Source: Eopsaltria australis
Taxonomy: Eukaryota > Chordata > Aves > Passeriformes > Petroicidae
Assembly (NCBI GenBank): GCA_034509425.1
Contig: JAVTVJ010000033.1
Span: 2,666,001 to 2,730,000, forward strand
DNA: 64,000 nt
Direction: 5' to 3'
The translations under genes and the position numbers were made by a program. Of the stretch, positions 13,301 through 26,329 are shown piece after piece (position 1 is the stretch's first letter; each line of letters starts with the position of its first letter). The notes below the pieces were generated by a model. It was not told the DNA's origin. It did not search any database and was given only the letters and a program-made list of their open reading frames with translations.

Positions 13301-14454
13301 GACGAATAAATATCAAGGAGGAGTTCTTCAATTTGTAGCTATTTCTCCTACCTGAAATTTTGTACAAGACACCCTGTGTTGTACTGGTCTAAATGTACTT
13401 TAAGTGTAATAACTGCTGCTTTGTAGGAACCAAGACCAGTATTTTCCACAGATTTTGCATGAAGCTTTAACTTAGATAAAATGAAGTCAACACAGAAAGT
13501 AATGCCAATTCTTCATGTCACTCTCTGCATTTCAGCTTGAGTAGAAAGAAGGATAAGAAATCCAATCAAGTGTCCTATGACACTGGCCACTGGAGTCAGA
13601 TATTTTGTTGCTTGTGTCCTGTTGCTACTAGAAATACACAGCTTGAGCCACGGAAGCTGAGGCACGCTTCCTCTAGGACTTGGAAGAAGAACTGAAAAGT
13701 TAATGAAAATGTTTGCCTGAGTTGCACACAAACTCAATAAGCAGGTCATGTATTTTGAAGATGTACTTAACAACAGTAACTTTCTTACAGATGCTGAGGA
13801 GAGTAGCACATCTACCACATCATTTGAAGCGTGAGTTAGTCACTTTGTCAATCAGCTCAGCACGACAAAGCGCAGTGAAGGGTCATCGTCTTTCAGTTTC
13901 CTGACACAGGTACAGGGCATAATTTGATGGCTTTTAGTAACCACGTGTGAAGCTAATTGCAGAGGCAGAGGGCCTTGTAGGTTTCCACTTTATTGTTATT
14001 CTCTAAAATATGGTAGACAATTTCCAAAGAAAACATGCCAGTGTGGCTGTAATGCTGTTGATAACTTGTCTTTCACCTGTGAAATTGCTTTTAGATTTGG
14101 TACCTGCCTTGAACATAAGCATTGTAGCTTTGCTACTCTGCTGGATTCATTTGAAAGATACCCTGCTGCTGTAGCCTGAAAGAGCTACTGTTGAATTTTA
14201 AAGGGGGTTTTGAACTAATGAAGTGATCACTGAGGACAGGCATCAGAGACATGATACTTGCATAACAGCTTTTAGAAGTAGTAGTAGAAAGCAAAATGTA
14301 AAAGTGTGGATGAAGGGAACTTTCTTAGCACCAGCCTATCCTAAGTACCATTCAGTGTTCAGCTGACTCTTCTCTAGTGTCTGTTCTAATGATACCTACC
14401 CGGATCGCAGTATTTTTTATAGAAACATGCTCAACTAATATCTCCAAAGTAAGC
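10392..14454. other. AT-rich unique DNA, no gene seen
   Basis: I found no gene or nameable repeat apart from the short duplication at 12660. A run of 12 A starts at 10636. Reading frames here are short and lack recognisable products. Confidence 0.55.
12660..12690 (+). repeat. 16-bp tandem duplication
   Basis: GGCCTAATGACCTAAA at 12660-12675 is followed directly by GGCCTAATGACCTTT at 12676-12690. It is a simple two-copy duplication that differs only at the end of the second unit. Confidence 0.9.
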
Positions 14455-14540
14455 AGGTATACAAATTTATTTGCAGAGAAGTAGGTGGCAAAACAGGAAT
14501 TCAGGTCCCTGCCCACTGGGTTCGTACCTACCACTTGAAA
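14455..14540 (-). mobile_element. Probable MIR-type SINE fragment
   Basis: The plus strand contains AGTAGGTGGCAAAACAGGAA, TTCAGGTCCCTGCCC, then a TTCGTACC-like end. The order resembles the antisense MIR core (AAGTGGCAGAGCCGGGATT, then the CCCAGGTC block). It is shorter and more diverged than the copy at 10226, so it could also be chance similarity. Confidence 0.4.
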
Positions 14541-17500
14541 TGAAAAGGGAGCTTTGTCATCTCAAGCCAGAAAGCATGCTTTCAGATTTATCCACTGGTT
14601 TATTTTTATACCATTTTAGAGTAATGTTTATCTCTAAAGAACCACAGGAACTTAATTCAGAGGAACACTTACCACAGCCTTCAAAGTATACTGCAATGTC
14701 TATTTGATCAGTGCTATTTCCAAGGTGTGAGTGCAGATTAAGGAGAAAAAAGAGAACATGATGATTTTAACTATGATAGGGGCATTACCATGTTTACATG
14801 TTTCAGTAAGAGTTGAAAAATTTTTGCCTTCTTACTATCATATATTGAAAAAGGTAGACATTTAAAGTGTAATGGCTACATTTTTCTTATTTACCACCAT
14901 TTCTAATAGGGAAAAATAGGATTTTAAACGATTTTAAAAAAAAATCCTCTCTACTTCATCTTAAGAAGCTGAGGTTCTGCTACTTTGTTTCTCATGCAGG
15001 TCATAAGCTAAAATGTTTTTTGCAGGTTATGAAATAAAAAATATCTGAGCTACACTAGTATCTTGTTTGTGTGTCCCCAAGTTGTCAGCAAAATTCCCTG
15101 AAGCATTCTCAGATGGCTGAAATGGGAGGCTGGGATGTGGTAGGGAGAAGACAGGGAAGCATGGAGAGCAGGGAGATGATATTTATGTGAACCATATCCT
15201 TGTGGAGCAGACATCCTTTCAAAAAAATTATCTCTTTGCCCTGATAATTAGTCTGAGTTTGAAACAGCAGGAAAAAAAATAGTACATGCCTAGTTTGCAT
15301 CTGCCTGTTCACTTTACTCAAGCAATGATTTAGAGACATGAGACACTCACTTTGTCTTTCTGATTACCTGAAAATCAACTCATTATCCTTTAAGGAGGGG
15401 CAGCAGTTCCATGGCTGCACACATAGAGCTTACAGCAGTGATCTTTCTGTTTGGGCATGCAGGGATATGGATATAAAAATCCGGTACCATTCTTATCCAT
15501 TTGAACAGTGTGCTCTCCTCAGATGACATTTCCCACTGTGTAGAGAAGCTACAGTTTCCCTTCGGGAAACACTTTGAGCTAAGCTACAAATGACCCTGTC
15601 TTTTATTTTGGTCTACCCACAGTATGCTATTGGTCTCAAGCAGGCAATAACCAGTGTGAACAAATGTTTTTTTTACCTTGACATCCGTTTTCTTGCCTAC
15701 TAGAATTTTTTATTTTAAATAAACAAAGCAAGCTGTTCTTTGGTTGCCAGCTTATTTATTTGAGTTTGAAATAATGTATTACTTTAATATTTGCTGTATG
15801 GTCCTCTAGCTAGGATCCTGAAGTCTAGGATTCGCCAGTCTGGAATAGGTCAGGTTCCTTTTCAAAAACAAACAAATAAAACTGAAACAGGTATTTACAC
15901 CAAAATTATAAATTAGAAATACTCAGAAAAAAAATATTAAGCTCTTTCAAAGTCATGAATATGGCTTTGAAATAAAAAGAAACTGCAGATGCAGTCAGTT
16001 GAAAGAAGAATTTTGTTCATTTTTCTTTTTTCAAAATACATTTTATCAATATTTTATTGAACTTTTCAGCTCTGGAGTCATCAGACTCACAGTAAAAGGA
16101 TAAAAACTGGTGACCGTGGAACAGCATTTGTATCTCCATAGTGAAGATTTACCCATGGCCAAATCATGTCTGTAATGTTCAAAATCAGTAAGACAAGTCT
16201 GAAGTGAGAGTCATTGCATCAGAAGTCCTTATAATCCCTTTTGACTTGGGTGTTGCATAACTATTATACAGTCCAGCAGAGTGCAACCATCTCAAATAGC
16301 GTTTTCTATACATTACACAGGCATGAATTATTGCTAATGCAGCATGCTTTCCTTCTGCATCAGTGCTCTGATTATTCTGAGGACTAGTGCTATAGTACCC
16401 TATAGCTTCTGCAATATGTTTTGTGAAGTTTGCATTGTATAAATGTAAATGGACAAAATGGAGAACTTTGCTGCAAAGTTTGAGCTGAAGTGATGAAGCA
16501 AACCAGTATAATTTGCAAAGGGAAATGTGTCTCTCAGCACTGGGAAACCCATGTGTTTCTCTGAAATTGCCCAGAACAGAAGTTCTCATATTGTTGTCCT
16601 TGAATCACAATTGATCTTAAGGACATTCACTTTTTTTATCCATCAATTCTTATTTTCTGCTCTCTTTCCTTATTTCTAAATACTACTAAATTTCACTCAA
16701 AGATGGCTATATATATTCAGCCCTTTCATAATATCAGCTTCCTCAGTTGGCCACAGGCATGTTATCTGGCTGTTTGTGGCAGAAATACTCCACATAGTTG
16801 AAAAAGAGAAGGAAGCTGTACTGCCAAATGTTCTCTGAAAAGTATTTCTCTAGAGGGTGATTAATCTCATACAACCTTTGCCATGCATAAGGTAGGTATC
16901 TAAGTTAGTTCTTTATGCTCTATTTTAAACAACAAGGAGAGGTAAGAATCTTAAACTCATCTTGCTTTGGGCTCTACTAGGTTCCAGAAGTGCTTGTTGC
17001 TTTGCATTGTCTCCAAAGAGGCCTCAATATCTGCTTTACCCTAGATGGTGATTTTTAAGCAGTTACAGTTAGATAAGATGAAGTTCATAATAAAGTATTA
17101 GAGTGCTGTGCACTGAACACAGTCCTTTGTGACATGAATTTGCTTTGCCAGTTGCTCAGCCTGGCCTAATAAAGAGCAATTAAGATAAGCTACCAAAGCA
17201 TCAAGACCAAGGGGATATTTTCAACACTTCTTAGAAGCACTTGAAGGCCCATATGAGAGTACACATTCACTGTGTTATTCCCATTCTTCTGACAGATATT
17301 CTTGGAAATCTCATATTGTAGTTATAAACAGTTGAATCAGAAAGAATGATTTGCCTTTGCATTATTATTGCAGTCATAATTTGAATTTTTAGTCTTGGTT
17401 TTCATATCCAATTTTTGCTTTTCGTACTTCTTTTATGTTCAGCTTTCCTAAACTAGTCTCATACAATATGCTTGGCTATAATGTTACATGCAAAATAAAA

Positions 17501-18433
17501 TTGAAAAAAATGTTGGGGAGTATCCATGAGAGAAACTGCCTTGTGACTCATATCTACTTTAATGACTCAGGTATCTCTTGTTTAATTTAAAAACATGGAC
17601 ATATTCAAAATAAAATGTATTGATTTATTCAAAGTCTCTACTTGGACCTAGGAGTGGTGACTAAGCTCATTTGCATGTCAGAGTCCCTTACACTTTCCAG
17701 CAAGGTTTAATTGCAGGACTGGGTTCATTGCCTGAATTTGCATCTCCAGCTTTGTAGAGGTATATAGAATTTCATTATCTTTGTGCATTAAAAACCATGC
17801 TAAAATCCTTTACTACTAAAAAGAGTTCAAAGCAATGAAACTTTAAATACAAATCCCTTGAGCTGTTATGTAAGTGCCATGTATTGCACAAAATTTAAAT
17901 TAAGTAACAGTAATAGTAAAGAGAAGTTAAGCATGAAACAAAGAAATTTTCTATGCTAATTTAAATTTGTTTTCTTGTGTTTATATATGCAAAATTTCCT
18001 TGGAAAATGAGTTATTTCCTTCTTTGTCCAATGTTGACTTAATAGGTTTAACTTGACGGTGTTTAAAATTCAGATTTATGTTCTGAGGTTTCAACATCTT
18101 TCTGTTTGGCTCAAGTAACTATGCTTTATTTCCAAGTGTGTGTATAGCAGTGCACTAGATGAATACTTTACTAGCATGGCACATAAATCAGAGATTTTGG
18201 ATTTCTGTATTTGGTATCTCTTGCTTCTTGTCTGTCTAATAGCTGTAAATGTCCACAGAAGATTTAGATGGAAAATATTTAACAAGAAGAAAATCTTTTC
18301 CTTTTGCTTGGCCTTTCCAGAAAATTGCTTAATTTTTGTATGCACTTCCACATTGCACATGTATGTACATGTTTAGTGTTTTATATATGCATCATATGTT
18401 GCACATACTCTCTTTTATGACATTAAGCATTTA
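14541..18433. other. AT-rich unique DNA with one long open frame
   Basis: I see no repeat that I can name. The stretch contains a 134-codon open frame on the minus strand (16185-16589), described separately. There is no splice-flanked exon or RNA gene that I can support. Confidence 0.5.
16185..16589 (-). other. 134-codon open frame, unrecognised
   Basis: This minus-strand frame begins with ATG and runs 134 codons without a stop. I recognise no domain, signal peptide, membrane segment or cysteine/histidine pattern. Its middle (residues about 70-105) is less biased than typical translations of AT-rich junk, but nothing links it to a protein family. There is no obvious promoter, and no exon boundary is clear. 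It is most likely chance. A decayed pseudogene or a 3' UTR of an unseen transcript remain possible. Confidence 0.2.
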
Positions 18434-18538
18434 TTATATATATACCTATGTCTACATATATCTATATCATCTATCTATATATCTATATATCTATATCTAA
18501 TGTATATCTATCTATCTATCTATCTATATTTATATCTA

Positions 18539-18569
<31 letters not shown>

Positions 18570-18583
18570 ATCTATATATATAG
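18434..18583 (+). repeat. TATC/TA compound microsatellite
   Basis: About 150 bases consist of TATC (TCTA) tetranucleotides mixed with TA dinucleotides. Two pure blocks stand out: about four units from 18507 and about seven units from 18541. The array is flanked by TATATATA on both sides, and interruptions (CTATATTTATAT) split it. Arrays of this kind are usually length-variable. Confidence 0.95.
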
Positions 18584-18685
18584 GTGTGACAGTTAGTTGG
18601 TCCTTAAATAAAATCCAGTAGAATCCTAGTGTGGTAAATGCCACACACTTCTTTATCTGGCTAAGTTTAAAGTAATTTTCTATGC

Positions 18686-18710
18686 TTTCTATGACTGTGT
18701 GTCATAGAAA
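18686..18710. repeat. Short perfect inverted repeat
   Basis: TTTCTATGAC at 18686-18695 and GTCATAGAAA at 18701-18710 are exact reverse complements separated by TGTGT. The arms are too short to call an RNA gene. Confidence 0.85.
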
Positions 18711-19377
18711 TGCTTGATGAGATCCCTTTGCTTAAATTAGATTTTAAATGTTACAAGTCTATGTGCAAATTAAAGTCTGCCCCTTTATAGCCAATAGAGA
18801 GGAAATATATTAAATTAACTGGCTTGTGGATGTGCATATTTTTATTAAATTTCAAAGATTCTGGTGTGAATAAATGAATCGATTTCCATGTAACTGGGTC
18901 ATAGAACAGAGTCTCAGAGTGGTTTTGACCCAATAGAACTCAGTTTCTGCCTCTCCACAAGATAATTCTGCCTTCTGCCTCAGGTGGGATGGTATTTGCA
19001 GGCAGATTTTCAAGATAAAGTGAATTGACATAACACCTTCCTATCTTCCTTTTCTAAAACTTTTTACCCAAAATGTTTATGTCCTTATTCCTAGCTTTTA
19101 ATTTGTATCCAGACCATTAAGATATCTGCAGAGCTATTAAACTCTAGTTCTGGTTACAGATCTTTTACTGTTGGCAATTATCTTGAGCGAATCTTTAAAT
19201 ACATTTTTACTCTGTATAATATGCTTTTGCAGTATTGGTAAATACACATATCTGCAAAACATAACAGTCTATCTTTATTCCATTTTATCCAGAGAAATAA
19301 AAGTTTTAAAGCCAAAACTGTTACAACTATCAATTGACATACCTGTCAGATAATGATCTATTCCTTAACTCCTGGGG

Positions 19378-19457
19378 TTATTAATTATTATTTTGTATTT
19401 TTTAATTTTTTTTTTAATTATTAATTTTTTTTTTTAACTTTTTTAAAAATTTTTCTG
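19378..19457. repeat. AT-rich low-complexity tract
   Basis: About 80 bases contain almost no G or C, with repeated TTAATTATTA motifs and runs of up to about 12 T. There is no associated element. Confidence 0.85.
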
Positions 19458-20173
19458 AGGCACCCTTAGATGAAATCAGAATTTTGTCACAGAATATTTT
19501 TGTTCTCTGGAACAAGTTAGTGCTTATTATACTTTGTGTTATAAGGTAATTTCTTTTCTCTCTGTATTGTAACTACCACATTTTGGACTTTAATAATGTT
19601 ATTTTTTAATAATAAAATTAAAATGATTGAATATTTCTTGCTTTGCTTTCCACTCTTTTTCAATTTACAGTACTTTATCTCATGTGGTTCCTCCAAAATG
19701 CACACAGTCTTTTTTCCTGACAACTGTACTTGAAATTTATAGCACTTTCAGCCATGAGGTAGGAAAGTAGTGACATTAAGTATCAGCTTGATTTGAATAC
19801 TCATTCAAAAAAGCTTTTAGCTTTGATTGGCATGACAGCAACATCAATTCTTGTCCTTTACAGAGCTTGCTGTACACCAAAAATGAAGAATTTTCATGAT
19901 TTCCTTTACACCTTTGTGAAATTAAAAAGAAGTGAAAGAGGATGGCCCAATATCCAGTTAGGTAAGGGAGTGTGTACAATATTTCATTGAATTAAATTCC
20001 TGGATGAGATAATAATAAAATGATAGGTATTTAAGCTCTTATTTCACTAGCACATTGACACAAATTTTTAAATCTTAAACATAATTTAAATCTTAAAGAG
20101 CAACCAATCTCAGCATTGGTTACTGACACTGTTATAGGAATTTAGTTCATTCTTGGACTTGTTCTTAGCAGAT

Positions 20174-20545
20174 GAATCATAGAATCATGGAATCATAGAA
20201 TGGCCTGGATTGGAGGGGACCTTATAGATCATCTTGTTCCAACCCCCTTGACATTGGCAGGGACACCTTCCACTAAACCAGGTTATTCAAAGACCTATGC
20301 AACCTAGCCTTGAACGCTTCCAGGGATGGGGCATCCACAACTTGTCAGAACAACCTGTTCCAGTGCCCCTCCACCTTCACAGTAAAGAATTTATTCCTAA
20401 TATCTAAGATAAATCTGCCCTCATTCAGTTTAAAGCCATTATCACTTGTCCTATCACTACATGCTCTCGTAGAATTCCCTCTCCAGTTCTCTTGTAGCCC
20501 CCTTTAGGCACTGGAAGGCTCCCAGCCTGTCTCCACAGAACAAGA
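20174..20545 (-). mobile_element. CR1 LINE 3' end, well preserved
   Basis: The plus strand opens with GAATCATAGAATCATGGAATCATAGAAT, the reverse complement of the ATTCTATG-type octamers that end avian CR1 elements. The expected order then follows: TTGGAGGGGACCTTATAGATCATC, CATTGGCAGGGACACCTTCC, the CCTTGAACGCTTCCAGGGATGG block, CAACCTGTTCCAGTGCC, ACAGTAAAGAATTTATTCC and GCCCCCTTTAGGCACTGGAAGG. About 370 bases of the 3' end remain, with the 5' part missing, as is usual for CR1. It is clearly the least decayed CR1 copy of this orientation in the window. Confidence 0.95.
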
Positions 20546-21439
20546 AGAATGCCTCTACATTTTGATAAATTCTTTCTTCTAAAGGATTGCTTTATTTCTG
20601 TGTTTATTCTACAGGGTTGTGAAGATAGTCTTTACATAAGGATCAGTAACAAAGGCTAATATGTCATTAGAAACATTATTGGGCAGAAATTGTTTGGACT
20701 AGAAAGTAGAAATATTTTAGTAAAGCTATTTTCACAGCATGGGACTGTTAATAGCTGACAGCTCATTTTAGCAATTTTCAAAATATGTGAAATAGGAATT
20801 TATGGCTAAGAGATCTAAACATATGTGACAGCTGAGATGCTGTTGGGTGCCAATTGTTAGCAGACACCAGTTTATGAGTGTCCATTACTATTACTGAATG
20901 TAACTGTAACTAAGTATATCTTTAAAGCTCTGCAAAAGATTTATGGCACTATTTAATACTGTCTTCTATCTCTATTTTTTAATACCCTGCTGTTTAATCT
21001 AAAACAGCTATTATTTTTTCATTAATGTGTTTTCTGCTAGGCAACTGAGATTATCATGAGTATCTAGCCTAACTAGACAGAAAGTAATGACTTTGTTTTT
21101 TTTGTTTGAGGCAGTTTATGGTTTTAGGTATTTTTCCTTTTAGTTAGGACCTCTTATGAGTGGTATCCTGGTGAACCAGAAAGAATAAAGATTAAGAAAC
21201 AGCTTTTATGTAAACAATATCTACAGTGTATGCATGCAAATAGTCATAGACATGTTGTTGTGAATAAACAGATTCATATATATATATTTATATATCAACT
21301 TCTTTATACTAGCATTGAAACAGAAATCTACTTTAAATCTTATTTACCTGTGCAAGTTACTAGGTCCTTGCATCATCAGAGTAGATGGGAGATGATGAAT
21401 TTGATCACTGATCTTCACCGATTTTGAGATTTACTGGCT

Positions 21440-21500
21440 TAGTCCAATATTCAGGCTCAGCTTCCCTCAAATAGTCCAATACTCAGAGCTTCCCTCAAAA
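21440..21500 (+). repeat. About 30-bp tandem duplication
   Basis: A unit starting TAGTCCAATATTCAG and ending CTTCCCTCAAA (21440-21471) is repeated at once at 21472-21500. The second unit lacks three bases in the middle and has one substitution near its start. This looks like a local duplication followed by drift. Confidence 0.9.
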
Positions 21501-23864
21501 GCAAATGGGTTGTACAGTACAAGTATTCTGGGATTTCTCCATTATTGATGAAAAATTTATTTTCAAACTGCGAGCAGAAGGGAAAAATGGATGTTTTTAC
21601 GTGGCTGATGTAATATGTCCATAACAAAGACAAAACTGATTTAACTTTGTTTCTTAAAGAAATGATACTCTTTTAAATAACTTTATTATCAGATTTAGTT
21701 CCACTTATTAACCTAGTATTTATGGCAAGGATGGGTGCCATCAGTGAACTAATGTCTTAACAGAGGCAGTTCTTAAAAACTGATGGAGCATTCATTGTTT
21801 GCCAGTAGATGTACCCAGCTTGCTGGGATTTTCTTTTTCGTAGGGGTCTCTTGTTTTGATACAGGATTTTCTGAGGGGGAAAAAGTGTATTTGTGCTGTG
21901 CACTGCATGAGCAATGCTTGTACAAATGATAAATTGTGTATCCTGTCATGGTAGATTTACTGTGTGTATTTGAGCCACGTTCATGTAAGAATCTCAGAGG
22001 CTTCCTTGTGGTGCATGTACTGTGCAGGTGATATATTTTCCCTTTTCACCATTAAGTGAAAATGGCATTTATCAGAACATCCTCTTTACCCTCAAAGACG
22101 TTCTGAGGCATTGCAACCTTTGCTAGTCAGGGCAAAGAACTAGAGAAAAAGAACATATTTGCAAGATCATGTAATTAACTAGAAGGAACATCAATATCCT
22201 AATCTTGAATATGACATTATCTCACTTTTTTGTACTTTATTGTCATTATATTTGCAAAAGAAAAATGGTAATCACAGCATAAATTCATAAATTTTCTTGA
22301 AAATACTAATTATTTAAGACTTGTGTAAGTGTTTTCAAAGGTGTCAAACAGTGGTGTATATTTTCTGAGTTAACTTGCTTATTTGGTTATCTTTCTCAAG
22401 TTATAGGATAGAAGGGCTGTGAAGCTCCACAACTGTCTAAATTTTGCTTGACTATACTTGAGAGCTTGGAGAGACAGTAGCTTTGTAATGCAATATTTTT
22501 AGGCAAGCACAGTCTTAGCATCTGTAAGTACTTTAAGATAGAATGCATTGTAACAATCAGCTAAATTAATGATTACTTTGTCAAAAAAATTTTTTTTACT
22601 TTCCAGATTTTCTGCATCCCATTAGTTCCAAATGCTTCAATAAAATGTCTGATATGATACTGGCAGAGCTGTTTCTACTCTTTTCCTCTCCTTTCACCTG
22701 TCAGACTCCTTGAATATCATTACATAATTTTAATATTATTTAGACTTAAAGTTTCCAACAACTGTTAAAGGACTAGAGAGGCCTCATAAAATATTCAGGG
22801 ACAATTGTCTAAAATCTCAAGCAATAGGTATCTTTATTGTCTCAATAGATCCTTTTGCAGCAGAGGTCAAACACACAGATCGCCTCCTCTACAGTTCTCA
22901 CTTTCGGGGCATTTGCCTCCTCCTTTATCTTCTCTTTTCATGAGGCCTTTCCCTCTTCTTACTCTCTTTGCTGCATCCTCCTTGTGAGTTTCTTACCGTT
23001 ACAGTTTTAATATTTTCATTTGTTCCAGCAGCTTAAATAGAAAATGCTAGGGTCAGCCAGAGGTTGCAATGCTCTTTCTTATACAGAAGTTAAGAAACAA
23101 GATTGACCTTTTCAACACTTGCTTCTACAGTTTCAAGGGCCATGAAAGGGGAGTTGTGCAGACCTAGATGACACTTCTCTGCTTAGTAATTAGCTTTTTA
23201 ATTTTCTCTCTGTGAATAAAGAAAATGCTTCATTGGCTGCAACTTCCAAAATCTGTAGGTATTTAGAACAGGGAACTAAAGCTGCAGAGGTTAAATAATT
23301 TTTTTCCCTGCAGTTCTAAAGTCTTCAAAGAGAATTGATGCAGTATTGACTATTACTATCTATTTTCTGTATGAAGTAATAATAATGATTCGAAATTAGA
23401 CTAAAGCAAAATTCACTGTAAAAGCACCCCTAAATTTTGGAGGAGGGAAGACTGGATGAAGGAGATTTTAGAATCCTCAAAGGAAAATGAGGCTCTACTG
23501 TTACGTTAATGGCTTAACATAAAGACCTAAACTGGCTTTATTTGCCTGTCCTGACTTAGGACTGATTTGGTTTCCAGCTTTGCAAGAAACCGGTTCACAC
23601 AAGATGCAGTAGTGATACACTCCTTCTTCTCTGTTCCTTTATTTATCTTTACAAAAAATATGAAACATTCACTGGAATCAAGACCCCCAAACTTCATTTG
23701 CCACAGGAAGTGTGAAAGTCCTGCTAGCAGGCCAGCAATTCACTTTCACATTGGCAAATATATATTTAGCTAACTAGGAAAGAGCAACATAAACAAGAAG
23801 GACTGAAAAAATCCTGCCTGGGTTTGTCTCTTTAATTTAGTTTTCGAGGCTCTCATCTTCTGAC

Positions 23865-24419
23865 TCAAGCTTGAAATTGCCTAGTGACTTCTGGAATGCT
23901 TATTTTTGTCTTTAAAAGTTTGGTTTCTTTGCTCTTAATAGTATATGTTGAGAGATCCTGTTTATAGGCAAGACAGAAGATTTTCATCTCTCTCAAACAG
24001 GAGAATAAAACAAACTGATGTCTACAGGAACGCACTACAGGCATGGCTGTCAAATAAAAGGGCAACAGCACTACCAGCCCATGTAAGCAAAATAATTTTT
24101 CATTTTCTGAAGCAAAACAGTACGAAGCAATGTTAAATTTATTTCTTGCTGGCCTGAACAAGATAAAATAAAAAAGATTTTCCAGGTTTTTTGTAGAATA
24201 AAACAACATTACTTTCTGTGATGAGTTCCTTAGGAAAAGCCTTGTCCATATATTAAAATATATTAAAAACATTGCAATCAGCTTTAGTAACACTTCAGAA
24301 TAACTGTTTGTGGAGCCATAACACTTATATGTGCTTTGAAGCATACAGGTGCTTTCTAAATAATAGTATAGAATATGTATTCCCTTGGCTCTTACTCGAG
24401 AGCCAGAATCCTGTGGCAC
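23865..24419 (-). other. 184-codon open frame, unrecognised
   Basis: This is the longest stop-free ATG frame in the window. Its composition is rich in leucine, phenylalanine, serine, tyrosine and lysine, as expected for translated AT-rich DNA, with one hydrophobic stretch near residues 45-65 and another near 110-125. I recognise no family. It has no repeat homology that I can see, no evident splice signals, and no clear promoter. The length is somewhat more than expected by chance at this base composition, which is why it is listed. I consider chance the most likely explanation. Confidence 0.2.
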
Positions 24420-24906
24420 ATCAGGACAATGACATAACAGGATAAGGATTTTCTCAAACTACTTCTTGTGCAGAAACTTGTGTAGTTGAAGTCTTCCTGC
24501 TGAACAGAGTTTCAATGATATCTGATGTTACATCTGCTGTTGCCATGGATTACTGTAAATACTGGAGTCTGAATCAAATTGCATGTGTAAAGAATGAGGG
24601 GTGTACTATAATTTTTGTTTTTTTAATCTCAGAGGAGTGAAATTCCATTAGTACATTTTTTGCTGACATAAAAAAAAAATGATTTGTCACTCTGAACCAA
24701 ATTCATTAGTTCCTTTAAACAAACTGCAACAAGTAAAGACCAATCACTAGTACATACATGTACAGAAAGTCAAAAGCAGTAATTCTGAAGGTCAACTTTT
24801 ATCTGGCTTTTAAATATTTGGCCAAAAAAATGTATGATTTTCCCCTTCCCCCAGTGGATTTTCTCTCTTAGTGAGAAATTTTTCACAGAGAAAGTGAAAA
24901 ATTGAA

Positions 24907-24971
24907 ATGTGGAAAATGGTCCTAGAATCTCAGAGAGATATGTGGAAATTTATCTTAGAATCTCAGAGAGC
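24907..24971 (+). repeat. 33-bp tandem duplication
   Basis: Two adjacent units share ATGTGGAAA at their starts (24907 and 24940) and GAATCTCAGAGAG at their ends, an exact 33-base offset. The middles differ at several positions (GGTCC versus TTATC), so the duplication is not recent. Confidence 0.9.
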
Positions 24972-26329
24972 ACAAATTGCCCTTGATTTACTAGTCTATA
25001 GTGATTTATCCCACATTTTTTCCCTCAGTAACGACATAGAATGTTAAAAGAAGAGGAACATGAAATGATAAACATTAATTTCTTAGAAAAATCAAGTAAA
25101 TATTTTAACTGAAAATAGGCACAGTATTAAGTGAGTCCAGATTCATTGCTTTTCAATGCAGCTGTTTTTTGAGACGTTGGGCTTGAAGCTTAAGCCAAAA
25201 TTTGTGAGAAATGGAAATTTTGGTTTCAAAGAAAATAATATGAATTGAAACAGCCAAACTCTACTTCAAGGGGTTTTCTGGGGACTTGGAACTACCATAA
25301 CAATCCCCCATGTGTCAACTGCATTTTTAATTTCAAGGTCATTGCCTGGGTATTTTTAATTGTATTTCAGAAAGCTCTAAGACAGCAATCAGCTTTGAAA
25401 TACAACAACTAAGAATGTCCTTTAACATGAGGAGTTTCCTTACAACATGAAAACTCCTTTTGAGAGGCTACTCAGTGCAGCCTCTTGGATTAAGGATATG
25501 GGCATAGTGAATTGATTTGCCATTCATTTTCAATATTCTCTATATACACTAAAATGTCAATGTATCCCACTTAAATTTTATGTTAAGACCTTTATTCCTT
25601 TTCACTCTCACTTTCTTTCTGTTTAATAAAGAATATTCTCTTGCTTTTAACAACTCAGGTTGATAATAGATATGAGAAATCGGATACTTTTCATATACGC
25701 TCAGAGTACAGCACATGAAAGAGTGGAGAAATCATGTCCCCTTTTCCCCCACCCCTCTAAATCTTTTCAGTTTTACAGGCAGATCAAGAAGTTTTCTTTA
25801 TGAGTTCATCTCCTAATTTCTGTCTAATGGCTTGTCCTATTTTCATATCCATTGATAATCACAAAGATGAAGTGTTGCACAAAATAAAAACACAGTTTTT
25901 TCAAAGCAAACCTCAATAAAAGATATTTTTAGTATCCTTTGCCCCCTGTCCTTTGCTGTACATTGTAGTAATAAATACAGTTTTTTTATTTTCTATGAGA
26001 AGGGGAAAAAACCTGATCTAATAACAGTCGTTTCCCAAAGGTATCCTTGTTCTTTTCTGGTAAACAAACTGCTGACCCAAGGAAAATAAAGTGAGAATAT
26101 GACCACTGTTGTAAGCAGTAGAAATATTGGAGATTAAGTGTAATTGAATGTAAAGCTGCCAGCTAGGTTTAAGTCCATTCACCATAGCTCTTTGGGATAG
26201 TGGTCATGACAGTTCTCCCAGCTATATACTGGATGGGATGTACCATTAGATGTCTTGTTAGCCTTTACCCTAATTTTTACACATAAACATTTTACCCTAT
26301 CATCACCATCATTAAACTGTAAAGAGCCA

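Larger units (their letters stand above)
18584..20173. other. AT-rich unique DNA, no gene seen
   Basis: A perfect 10-bp inverted repeat with a 5-base loop lies at 18686-18710. A very AT-rich, T-dominated tract runs from about 19378 to 19457. I see no gene. Confidence 0.55.
20546..26329. other. AT-rich unique DNA, no gene seen
   Basis: I found no nameable repeat family here apart from two short tandem duplications (21440 and 24907). The longest open frame of the window, 184 codons on the minus strand at 23865-24419, lies in it and is described separately. A pyrimidine-rich stretch occurs at about 22895-22985. Confidence 0.5.

Noticed and set aside
18686..18710. MicroRNA-type hairpin
   Set aside because: The stem is only 10 bp, far shorter than a microRNA precursor.
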